DNA of 60,573 nucleotides from an uncultured Acidobacteriaceae bacterium (lineage in GTDB: Bacteria; Acidobacteriota; Terriglobia; Terriglobales; Acidobacteriaceae). Position numbers and translations under genes: made by a program. The stretch's first letter is position 1. Each line of letters begins with the position of its first letter. Of the stretch, positions 8,270-16,503 are shown piece by piece. Under the pieces are notes generated by a model that had not been told where the DNA came from, did no database searches, and worked only from the letters and a program-made list of their open reading frames with translations. The stretch is taken from assembly GCA_903828675.1 (NCBI GenBank), contig CAIKND010000053.1, positions 1-60,573 of the forward strand, read 5' to 3'.

Positions 8270-8962
8270 ATGCATTTGAAAAAGCTCGTTTTTGCAGCAT
8301 CGATCGTGCTGGTTTTGATGCCGGTACGCATGGCATTTGCAGCGGATGATCTGGACAGGGTGTTGCGCAAGCTAGACATGGCGGCGGCCAACTTTCACTC
8401 GACTTCGGCGGAGTTTGAGTTCGACACCGTTACGACCGAGCCGATCCCCGAAAAGGACATTCAAAAGGGGATCGTCTATTACGAGCGCAAAGGCAGTTCG
8501 TTCCAGATGGGAGTACACAACCGGGAAGTGAACAGCAAGCCGGTTCCCAAGGTCTATGTGATCTCGGGCGGGGTGTTCAGGCTCTATGAGCCGATGATCA
8601 ACCAGGTGACCACCTCAAGCAAAGTGAGCAAGTACGAGGGCTACCTGGCACTGGGCTTTGGCGCCAGCGGCAAGGATCTGGAGCAGAAGTGGAATATCAA
8701 GTACCTTGGTCCAGAGACGCTGGACGGCGTGAAGACCGAAAAGCTGGAATTGGTGGCCAAAGACCCGGATGTGCTGAATGTGTTTCCGAAGGTGACGATC
8801 TGGGTGGACCCGGAGCGGGGCGTGAGCCTGAAGCAGATTCTGGATCAGGGGTCGGGGCAGTACCGGGTTTCCTTCTACTTCAACATCAAGGTGAATCAGG
8901 CTTTGCCGGCAGACGCCTTCACTTTCAAGACCGACAAGAAGACGGTGTTCGTGACGCGGTAG
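8270..8962 (+). CDS. LolA-like periplasmic outer-membrane lipoprotein-sorting protein
   Basis: 230 residues from ATG 8270, chosen because AAGGAAA lies at the right distance and because the next residues (MHLKKLVFAA to MAFA) form a signal peptide. The mature part shows the pattern of the LolA/LolB-like beta fold: YYERKGSSFQMG early, a middle GYLALGFGASGKDLEQ, and a C-terminal DPERGVSLKQILDQGSGQYRVSF. LolA carries lipoproteins across the periplasm; acidobacterial genomes hold several such paralogs, so this one may instead carry another hydrophobic ligand. Its 3' end overlaps the convergent membrane gene by 67 bases. Confidence 0.8.
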   Translation: MHLKKLVFAASIVLVLMPVRMAFAADDLDRVLRKLDMAAANFHSTSAEFEFDTVTTEPIPEKDIQKGIVYYERKGSSFQMGVHNREVNSKPVPKVYVISGGVFRLYEPMINQVTTSSKVSKYEGYLALGFGASGKDLEQKWNIKYLGPETLDGVKTEKLELVAKDPDVLNVFPKVTIWVDPERGVSLKQILDQGSGQYRVSFYFNIKVNQALPADAFTFKTDKKTVFVTR

Positions 8963-10371
8963 AGGGCGATGCCCGCGAGCGGAAAGAGCATTGGGAAGAA
9001 CTCGAGAGTATAGCGGGCCTCGGGTGCTTCCACGGTGAGCAGCAAGGCGCAGCGCAGGACGATATAGACCAGCATGGCGAGCCAGAAGCGCGGGCGCAGG
9101 CAAAGCCCTGCCAATCCCAACAGAAGATAGAGCGCGTTCAGCGCTGCCCAGGCCCAACTGAAGCGGGTCTCGTCGCGGTGATGCTCGTAGACCCACCAGT
9201 CGAGGTCTATGGGCAGGTTTTCCACGCGGGGGCGGAGACACATATCGGCCAGGCGGCCGAGGGGCAGCCAGACATAGGACCGGAGCGGATGGGCGGCGAT
9301 GCGCTCGGCTGCCAGCTTTTCAAAGCGGGCATCTATTTCGGGGGTGAGCTCGAGGCCGTGGTTGTTGTAGTCGCTGGCGAGCGCGGCGGTCTCAGCATAC
9401 TGCGCAGGCGAGTCAAAGGCCCGGTTGGGCAGCTTGGTGATATCCAACTGGTCCCCCGGCACGGGCCAGTAGACGTCGTAGGTTGAGACGAAGTCCAGGC
9501 ACCAGCTTTTAACCCAGCGCTCCCAACCGGGATTTGTATCTTCGCCGGGGTCGGTGGCCAGGCGCGGGGCCAGCGGCTGGAAGACATGAAAGACGTGCCA
9601 GTTGCGGCCAGTCCATGCGGCAAACGGAGCGAGCGCGAGCAGCAGGCAAACCACGGCAATGCGGATGAGCTTTTGCCGGGGAATGGCCGCAGTGCGGGTT
9701 CCGCGACACAGTCCAAGGACCAACGCCGGGGCGAGCGCCATGCCTATCAGTGCGCCATCGGGCCGAAGCAGCGCGGCATAGCTGAGGGCGAAGGTGAAGC
9801 AGAGCGCACTTGCCCACCTGGGCCGCTCCCAGAAGCAGGCCATCGACCAGAGGGCAAGGGCGATCACGAAGAGCGTGGGAGTCTCAGAGAGCGGGACCAC
9901 CGTATACGAGGCGGTGAAGGGACAGAGGGCCGCCAGCCAGAGCGTGGCGAGCGCAGCGCCAGACTTGAGCGCGGGGGGCGCGATGCGGCGCGCAAAGTCC
10001 GCCAGGAGCAGGCAGCCGAGCAGCTCGAGGACGATTTGGACGCAGGGCGCGGCAAAGTAGTTTTCCATTCCGAAAAGCCGGAAGCAGAGAGCCAGAAAGA
10101 GCGGATAGCCGGGCAGGCGGATGAGGGTTGGATATATGTCTCCGCCAGCACCGTTGAGGGCATAGCGGCCGAGCAGCAGTATGTTCCTGGCCAGTCCGCC
10201 GTAGATGAGGGAGTCACCATTGACCTGAAAGAGGTTTTTGAGCGCAAAGAGGCGCAGTGCCAGTCCGGCGGACAGGGGCAGGGCGGCAAGCAGAGCGGTG
10301 CGGAGCGTGACGCCGGATTTGGCAGTCGACCGAGGTAAGGCCGTTAATTGACTCTCGGAGTCGGGTTCCAT
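8896..10371 (-). CDS. GT-C-like membrane glycosyltransferase
   Basis: 491 residues from ATG 10371, with around ten to twelve hydrophobic helices. An early acidic site after the first helix (NGDSLIYGGLARN) and the motif RLPGYPLFLAL in the first outer loop are typical of the dolichyl-phosphate-mannose/ArnT-like GT-C superfamily, which moves sugars from lipid-phosphate carriers outside the membrane. A soluble C-terminal stretch with WWVYEHHRDETRFSW follows. The acceptor is unknown. It is divergent from the polysaccharide synthase at 10436, sharing a 64-base promoter region, which suggests a joint job in cell-surface polysaccharide. The last 67 bases overlap the 3' end of the LolA-like gene on the other strand. 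Confidence 0.78.
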   Translation of the reverse strand: MEPDSESQLTALPRSTAKSGVTLRTALLAALPLSAGLALRLFALKNLFQVNGDSLIYGGLARNILLLGRYALNGAGGDIYPTLIRLPGYPLFLALCFRLFGMENYFAAPCVQIVLELLGCLLLADFARRIAPPALKSGAALATLWLAALCPFTASYTVVPLSETPTLFVIALALWSMACFWERPRWASALCFTFALSYAALLRPDGALIGMALAPALVLGLCRGTRTAAIPRQKLIRIAVVCLLLALAPFAAWTGRNWHVFHVFQPLAPRLATDPGEDTNPGWERWVKSWCLDFVSTYDVYWPVPGDQLDITKLPNRAFDSPAQYAETAALASDYNNHGLELTPEIDARFEKLAAERIAAHPLRSYVWLPLGRLADMCLRPRVENLPIDLDWWVYEHHRDETRFSWAWAALNALYLLLGLAGLCLRPRFWLAMLVYIVLRCALLLTVEAPEARYTLEFFPMLFPLAGIALYRVTNTVFLSVLKVKASAGKA

Positions 10372-10435
10372 ACGATTCGTACTGTATAGCGTAGACCGTT
10401 TTCCCGGTTTTCGCGCGAAGGTGAACGAGACCGGA

Positions 10436-13400
10436 ATGCCAGATAGACAAATATTTTTCGATCCGCAACGCAAGCGCTGGAGGCGGCTACGCCGCATTCT
10501 CGATGCGACGGCACTGATTATTACGCTGGTGCTGGCCGGTTTCATCTTCAATGTGCTGCGCAATCAGCATTTGCCCGAGCTGCTGCTGCCCACGCCCAAG
10601 CATAACTACAAGGCGCTGCCTGAGCGCGCCAATAATTTGCGGAGCGCGAAGAACCCTCGTCCGGCGCGCCGCAAGACCGCCCGCAAGCCGTCTGAAATAC
10701 CGTTCAACACGGGTGAAGGTTTGCGCGCCGCGTATTACGTGCAGGATGACGCGGCCAGTTACACGTCACTCAAGGAGCACATTCACCAGATCGATCTGCT
10801 GTTTCCTCAGTGGCTGCACGTCAACTCTCCGGCGGGACGGCTGATGGCGATGACCGGCGATAACCTGCATGAGTTTCCGGTGATCGAGGGCAACACGATT
10901 CACGACCCCGACGATCTGAACAAGGTGAAGCGGGTGATTCAGGCGGCGAAGGAAGACACGGAAATATTTCCGCACCTGAACAACTACATTCCGGGCACGC
11001 AAAGCTGGGACTCCAACTTTGGCAGTGTGCTCGGCGACCAGAATAAGCGCGCCGCGCTACGGCAGCAGATTATTCGCTTCCTGACGGCGTATCCAACTTA
11101 CCGCGGGCTATCTCTGGACATAGAAAATCTGCCCGACTCCGCCGAAGCGGGTTACATGAGCTTCATTCAGGAACTGTATGCGGACATGCATCCGCGGAAT
11201 CAGCGCCTGTATGTGAACGTGGCTGCATTAACGGACGAAAGCGATCTGAAGTTCATTGCGGCCAACTCCGATGGCATTTTGCTGATGAACTACGACGAGC
11301 ACGAGGCGAACAGCGATCCCGGTCCTATCGCCAGCCAGGAGTGGTTCCTGAGCAACCTGCGGCGCGCGCTCAAGGTTGTTCCGATAGAGAAGCTGATCTG
11401 CGCCGTGGGCAACTACGGCTATGACTGGACGCTTTCGATTCCGGACACCAAGAAGCACAAGCATGCAAAGCCTGAGGTAGTGAACACGGAGGACTTGCCG
11501 GTTTCAGATGCCTGGCAGCGCGCGGCCGACGCGGATGCCGACCTGGATCTGGATTACGACACGCTCAACCCTCATTACGAGTACATCGACGAAGACGCGA
11601 ACCAGCGTCATGTGGTGTGGTTTCTGGACAGCGTAACGCTGCTGAACGAGTTACGGGGGGCGCGCGCGCTGGGCCTTCAGACGTTTGCGCTTTGGCGGCT
11701 AGGAGAAGAAGACAGCTCACTGTGGGCGGTGTGGGACAAGCCAAGCTCGCCGGAGTCTCTGCAGGAACTGGGCGAGGTGAAGCCGGGGCACGATGTGGAC
11801 TCCGAAGGAGAAGGAGACATATTACGCGTGACCGGCTTGCCCAAGCCGGGCAAGCGCACAGTGACTGTGGACACCGACGAGCCTGATCCGCGCAAGAAGC
11901 TCATTATCGATGAGCACATGGATGTTTATCCGCGCACCTACTCGATAGAACAGTACGGCTACCACCCGAATGAAGTGGCGCTTTCATTTGACGACGGCCC
12001 CGACCCGAGATGGACGCCGAAGATTCTGGACATTTTGCGGGACAAGGGCGTGAAGGCCACGTTCATGCTGATCGGGGCCGAGGCCGCGGAGTATGTGGGG
12101 GTGATGAAGCGGATTGCGCGCGAGGGGCACGAGATCGGGAACCACACGTACACGCATCCGGACATCAGCGAAATATCGCCGAGGCAGCTTGACCTGGAGG
12201 TGACGCTAACCTCGCGCCTGTTTGCGAGCAAGCTAGGAGTGCAGCCGCTCTACTTCCGCCCGCCGTACGACATTGACGAGGAGCCGGACACGGACGACCA
12301 AGCGGGGCCGGTGGTGCAGATTCAGAAGGACGGGTACACGATCATCGGCAACAAGATCGATACCGACGACTGGAGCGAGCACCCGCGCAAGACTCCCGAC
12401 GAGATTGCGCAGTCGGTTCTGCAGCAACTGGAGACCATGAAGGTGAAGCCGCAGTTTCGCGGCTCGATCATCCTGCTCCATGACGGTGGCGGCGACCGCT
12501 CGGCTACCATCGCCGCACTGCCCGTGCTGATTGACACGCTTCGGGCGCACGGTTACAGTATTGTTCCGGTTTCAGCACTGATGGGCAAGACGACCGCCGA
12601 AGTGATGCCGAAGGTAACGCTATGGCAGTATTTGCGCGGCCTGCCCGACTCGATTGCGTTCTCGAGCGCGGCCTTGGTCGTCAAGTTCATCGTGATGGTC
12701 TTCTTTGTGGGCAACATCCTGATGGGCGCGCGCCTGATTGTCGTGGGTCTGCTCGCGGTGATCGATCGCCTGCGCAAGCCGCACCGGCCGGCCTCGCCCG
12801 GCTATTGTCCGCGCGTCGCCGTGCTGGTTCCCGCGTACAACGAAGAGACGGTCATTGTGCGCACCATTCGTTCAGTGCTGAACTCGGATTACAAGAACCT
12901 GCACGTGATCATGATCGACGATGGATCGACGGACAGCACGGTTGAAGTGGCCTGCAAGGCATACGCGGCGGAGATAGCGGCCGGCCATGTGCAGGTTCTG
13001 ACCAAGGAAAACGGGGGCAAAGCAGCCGCGCTGAACTACGCTCTGGAGCGCCTAAGTGAAGAGATCTATGTAGGAATCGACGCGGACACGGTAATTGCGC
13101 CCGATGCCATTTCGAAGCTGATTCCACATTTTGAAGATCCACGGATCGGCGCAATGGCCGGCAACGCCAAGGTGGGCAACAGGGTGAACCTGTGGACGCG
13201 CTGGCAGGCTCTGGAATACATCACGAGCCAGAATTTTGAACGGCGCGCACTGGATCTGTTCCACGTGGTGACGGTGGTTCCGGGTGCGATTGGCGCATGG
13301 CGCACAGCGCCTGTGAAGCTCGCCGGCGGCTATCCGGTGAACACCGTTGCCGAGGACGCCGACCTGACCATGAACCTGCTGGAACAGGGATTGAGGGTGG

Positions 13401-13969
13401 ACTACGAGGACCGGTCACTGGCCTTTACGGAAGCGCCGATCGACGCGAAGGGGTTGATGCGGCAGCGTTTCCGCTGGTCGTTTGGAACCTTGCAGGCGAT
13501 CTGGAAACATCGTGCCGCCTTTATCCGCAACAAGGCGATGGGGCTGTTCGCGCTGCCGAACATTCTCATTTTCCAGATGCTGCTGCCGCTGGTTTCGCCG
13601 TTCATCGACCTGATGTTCGTGGCGGGCATTGTGAACTTCTTCGTCGATCGCTACTACCACCCTGAGGCCGCTTCGGCGGCCAACTTTGAGAAGTTGCTGG
13701 TTTACTTTGTAGGGTTCCTGCTGATCGATTTTGTGACATCGTCGATCGCCTTCTCACTGGAGCGACGGCACGCGGCCAACAAGGGCGATGGCTGGCTGCT
13801 GTTCCATATCTGGTTGCAGCGTTTCGCGTACCGGCAGGTGTTTTCCATCGTTCTGTTCAAGACGCTCAAGCGTGCCATCGACGGCAAGCCCTTCAACTGG
13901 GATAAGCTGCAGCGGACCGCGCAAATGAGCAAAGCCACCGATGCGTTGACGGAGACGCCGGCAGGATAA
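10436..13969 (+). CDS. Trifunctional GH18-like / polysaccharide deacetylase / GT2 synthase
   Basis: 1177 residues from ATG 10436 (an in-frame GTG lies at 10421). Order: an N-terminal membrane helix (about 22-40); a GH18/YaaH-like hydrolase domain (about 85-430) with the catalytic-type strand SLDIEN (D228, E230); a NodB/CE4 deacetylase (about 510-690) with all five motifs, FDDGP (D519, D520), HTYTH (H570, H574), RPPYD, DTDDW and LLHDGGG; a membrane helix; then a processive GT2 domain (from about 795) with DDGSTD, DAD, EDADLT and QRFRW (Q1010-W1014), and several C-terminal membrane helices. This is the content of PgaB plus PgaC in one chain and points to synthesis, partial deacetylation and trimming of a poly-N-acetylglucosamine-like exopolymer. 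No PgaA-type porin is nearby. Confidence 0.92.
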   Translation: MPDRQIFFDPQRKRWRRLRRILDATALIITLVLAGFIFNVLRNQHLPELLLPTPKHNYKALPERANNLRSAKNPRPARRKTARKPSEIPFNTGEGLRAAYYVQDDAASYTSLKEHIHQIDLLFPQWLHVNSPAGRLMAMTGDNLHEFPVIEGNTIHDPDDLNKVKRVIQAAKEDTEIFPHLNNYIPGTQSWDSNFGSVLGDQNKRAALRQQIIRFLTAYPTYRGLSLDIENLPDSAEAGYMSFIQELYADMHPRNQRLYVNVAALTDESDLKFIAANSDGILLMNYDEHEANSDPGPIASQEWFLSNLRRALKVVPIEKLICAVGNYGYDWTLSIPDTKKHKHAKPEVVNTEDLPVSDAWQRAADADADLDLDYDTLNPHYEYIDEDANQRHVVWFLDSVTLLNELRGARALGLQTFALWRLGEEDSSLWAVWDKPSSPESLQELGEVKPGHDVDSEGEGDILRVTGLPKPGKRTVTVDTDEPDPRKKLIIDEHMDVYPRTYSIEQYGYHPNEVALSFDDGPDPRWTPKILDILRDKGVKATFMLIGAEAAEYVGVMKRIAREGHEIGNHTYTHPDISEISPRQLDLEVTLTSRLFASKLGVQPLYFRPPYDIDEEPDTDDQAGPVVQIQKDGYTIIGNKIDTDDWSEHPRKTPDEIAQSVLQQLETMKVKPQFRGSIILLHDGGGDRSATIAALPVLIDTLRAHGYSIVPVSALMGKTTAEVMPKVTLWQYLRGLPDSIAFSSAALVVKFIVMVFFVGNILMGARLIVVGLLAVIDRLRKPHRPASPGYCPRVAVLVPAYNEETVIVRTIRSVLNSDYKNLHVIMIDDGSTDSTVEVACKAYAAEIAAGHVQVLTKENGGKAAALNYALERLSEEIYVGIDADTVIAPDAISKLIPHFEDPRIGAMAGNAKVGNRVNLWTRWQALEYITSQNFERRALDLFHVVTVVPGAIGAWRTAPVKLAGGYPVNTVAEDADLTMNLLEQGLRVDYEDRSLAFTEAPIDAKGLMRQRFRWSFGTLQAIWKHRAAFIRNKAMGLFALPNILIFQMLLPLVSPFIDLMFVAGIVNFFVDRYYHPEAASAANFEKLLVYFVGFLLIDFVTSSIAFSLERRHAANKGDGWLLFHIWLQRFAYRQVFSIVLFKTLKRAIDGKPFNWDKLQRTAQMSKATDALTETPAG

Positions 13970-14034
13970 GGCCGGACCGCGGATGAGTTCCGTGAAGAAC
14001 GGCTGCGCGATCGACGGCCGTTGGAGGTTTGCGG

Positions 14035-15576
14035 GTGCGAACTCGACAGTACCTGATACGGGCACTCGTGCTTGCAAGCTTGACGATCGCATTGATATGG
14101 CCTGCTTTGGTGAATGGCGGGCCGTTCTTTTTTCCCGACACCAGAACTTATATACGCGGGGCGGACACCGCAGTGGCCAAACTGACGCATCGGCATACGG
14201 TGTGGACCGCGGCGGAAGAGGGGCCTGCGGCTGGTGGCGCGAGACAGACGGTGCAGGATTCCGAACAGGCGCTGCACAATATTGGCGAGGCGCGGACGCG
14301 GAGTCTGACGGAGATCGGCAAGAAGGGCATTCTGCTGGGCAGGTCGCCCTACTATGGAATGCTGCTCTACGGCGGCGTAATCACGGGCGGATTCTGGCTG
14401 ACAATTTTGATTCAGGCGTGGGTGATGCTGCTCGCCGTCTATCTGACACTGCGCGCATTGAGGCGTCCGGTGTGGCCGAGTCTGGCGTATGTTGGCCTGG
14501 GATTATGCCTGGTGCCGGCTGCGCCGCTGTTTGTGAGTTATCTTATGCCGGATCTATTTGCCGGGGTTGCGATTCTGGCTTGCGGCGTTCTTCTATCAAT
14601 AAGGGAAAGGTGGGCGAGAAGAGATGCTGTCCTATGGTATCTGCTGCTGTCGGCTGCGATGCTGTTCCATGATTCGTGCGCGCTGATTGTCGTTTCGCTT
14701 TTTGGGTTTGGCCTGGTTTTGAATCTGCTGAGGCGGCCGCATCCGGTTGCGCAGACGAATGCGCTTTGCGTGCGCTGGCCGAATTGGCGCGGCTTGTCGA
14801 TTATCCTGCTGGCGGGCATGACGGCCTGGGCGGGGCAGACGCTGGTGGAGTTTGGGGCACAGCGGGCAACAGGCAAGGCTCCGCTGCGGCTTCCGTTTCT
14901 TTCGGCGCGGCTGGTGGCGGACGGCCCAGGAACGAACTATCTGCGCGCGAACTGCCCGCAGAGTCATTTTGCTCTTTGCGACTATGCCGCCGAAATGCCG
15001 CTGCTGGATGCGGAGTTTCTCTTCGGTACTCAACCGGGCAGGTCAGTCTTTGAAGTGGCCTCGTACGATCAACGGCGCGCTATCAGTCAAGAGCAGTTTC
15101 GCTTCTTTCTGGCGGTTCTGCGATACGACCCGGCGGGGGTTTTGCGTACGAGCGTGCGCGACGCAGGGGAGCAGTTGCTGGACTTCAGACTGAATACATT
15201 CAGATACGATCCGGGCATGAAAGACGTGATGGACCGGACGTTCCCAGTGTCGGTGCTGGCGAGGGTACAGGCGAGTGCGAGTTACCGGGGAACGCTGCCG
15301 ATTCGAACGCTGTCTGTGATTCTGTACGGGCTTGTATTCGGTTCGCTGGGATACCTGCTGGCGGTTCTCTCGGGCAGGTGGCGGAAGAGAACGATGAGCG
15401 CCGACCTGAAGAGAATGTTCGGATGGGTTTGCGTGGGCATCGTGGTGAACGCGGGCGTGTGCGGCGCGTTGTCCGCAATTGATTCGCGGTATCAGGCACG
15501 AGTGATCTGGCTGATTCCCATGATGGCGATGCTTGTGGAGTTGCAGGCATGGACGCGCGGCAGGCGGAGCGAGTGA
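14035..15576 (+). CDS. Polytopic membrane protein of the polysaccharide locus
   Basis: About 513 residues from GTG 14035, chosen because GGAGG at 14023-14027 has correct spacing; the TTG at 14029 is too close. Ten or so hydrophobic helices. After the first helix comes FFFPDTRTYIRGAD, an acidic loop in the position of the GT-C catalytic loop, and then a large insertion of about 70 polar residues. A soluble region near residues 300-400 precedes the last helices. I do not recognise a family; the overall plan suggests a GT-C-like transferase or a lipid-linked sugar handling protein. It follows the trifunctional synthase by 65 bases on the same strand, so an operon is likely. Confidence 0.72.
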   Translation: MRTRQYLIRALVLASLTIALIWPALVNGGPFFFPDTRTYIRGADTAVAKLTHRHTVWTAAEEGPAAGGARQTVQDSEQALHNIGEARTRSLTEIGKKGILLGRSPYYGMLLYGGVITGGFWLTILIQAWVMLLAVYLTLRALRRPVWPSLAYVGLGLCLVPAAPLFVSYLMPDLFAGVAILACGVLLSIRERWARRDAVLWYLLLSAAMLFHDSCALIVVSLFGFGLVLNLLRRPHPVAQTNALCVRWPNWRGLSIILLAGMTAWAGQTLVEFGAQRATGKAPLRLPFLSARLVADGPGTNYLRANCPQSHFALCDYAAEMPLLDAEFLFGTQPGRSVFEVASYDQRRAISQEQFRFFLAVLRYDPAGVLRTSVRDAGEQLLDFRLNTFRYDPGMKDVMDRTFPVSVLARVQASASYRGTLPIRTLSVILYGLVFGSLGYLLAVLSGRWRKRTMSADLKRMFGWVCVGIVVNAGVCGALSAIDSRYQARVIWLIPMMAMLVELQAWTRGRRSE

Positions 15577-15597
15577 GGATCGGCTCACGCTGGGCTT

Positions 15598-16473
15598 CTA
15601 CTCGAAATCCGAGATGGGCGAGGCGGCTTCCGGTGGAGCGAATTGCATGTCGATGGTAATGACGGCGGCAACGGGCTCGCCGTTTTTGATTGCGGGAAAA
15701 AATCGAAACTGGCTGACGGCGATGATGGCATTCTGATCGAGGCCGGGGTCCAGGGGGCGAAGTACTTTCACGTTCTCAGGCAAGCCATTCGGATCGACGG
15801 TGAGTGAGATGGCGCAGACTCCTTTGATTCCTTCCCTTCGCGCCTTCGGAGTGTAAAGCGGGTCGGCGCCGATGAGAACGACGGGCGGGGTGACTTCGCC
15901 ACCGAAGTAATCGGAACGTGGCGCGGGGCGGCTGGACTCTTTCCAAGAGGCCTTTATGGGTGCGAGTACAGCTTCCTCTGGTGGGTTACGCAGTTTGCGA
16001 AGCTTCTGCCGCAGGGGAGAGCGAAGGTGCCACAGGGATACCGGATTTCCCTTCGCATCCTTGGATATTTCGACGCAGGTATCGACGTCGATTTGCAGGG
16101 AGGCCGCGACGACGACGGGCTTGCCGCCAAGAGTGCCTGGATTGAAGAGATTCACCTTGGCCGCGTTGAGGGCGAACCTGTCCAGGTCTGTGCCCAAGGG
16201 GCGAAGGAACATGATATTGCGGGGGTGTCCAGTGGTGTCGATGAGGAGTGAGAATTCGACAGTTCCCCGCTGCCGCATGTCACATTTCGCTTTCGGAATT
16301 TGGCCCACATCCAAGGGAATCAGCGTGGCGGGCTTCACTTCTCCGCCTACGGGGTAGACCTTTACGCGCACCGGTTGCGGATGCGCGGGCGGCAAGGGAG
16401 GCTTGGCTTGTTGCGCGTTGGTGCAATCCGCGGCCAACAGAGCGAAGAGTGCGATCACCAGGAACCGTTGCAT
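15598..16473 (-). CDS. Periplasmic protein with two TonB C-terminal-like domains
   Basis: 291 residues with an N-terminal signal peptide (about 20 residues; a cysteine at the end of it leaves a lipoprotein possible). Two repeats of the TonB_C fold are visible: one around residues 65-130 (GTVEFSLLIDTTGHPRNIMF) and one around 205-280 (GVCAISLTVDPNGLPENVKV, then QFRFFPAIKNGEPV). There is no inner-membrane-anchoring proline-rich spacer of a true TonB, so it probably is not an energy transducer; tandem TonB_C proteins are frequent in Acidobacteria with unknown role. Start supported by AAGGGAAA. It is convergent with the preceding membrane gene (21-base gap). Confidence 0.85.
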   Translation of the reverse strand: MQRFLVIALFALLAADCTNAQQAKPPLPPAHPQPVRVKVYPVGGEVKPATLIPLDVGQIPKAKCDMRQRGTVEFSLLIDTTGHPRNIMFLRPLGTDLDRFALNAAKVNLFNPGTLGGKPVVVAASLQIDVDTCVEISKDAKGNPVSLWHLRSPLRQKLRKLRNPPEEAVLAPIKASWKESSRPAPRSDYFGGEVTPPVVLIGADPLYTPKARREGIKGVCAISLTVDPNGLPENVKVLRPLDPGLDQNAIIAVSQFRFFPAIKNGEPVAAVITIDMQFAPPEAASPISDFE

Positions 16474-16503
16474 GAATTTCCCTTTTAACGGCGAAGGAAG
16501 ATT

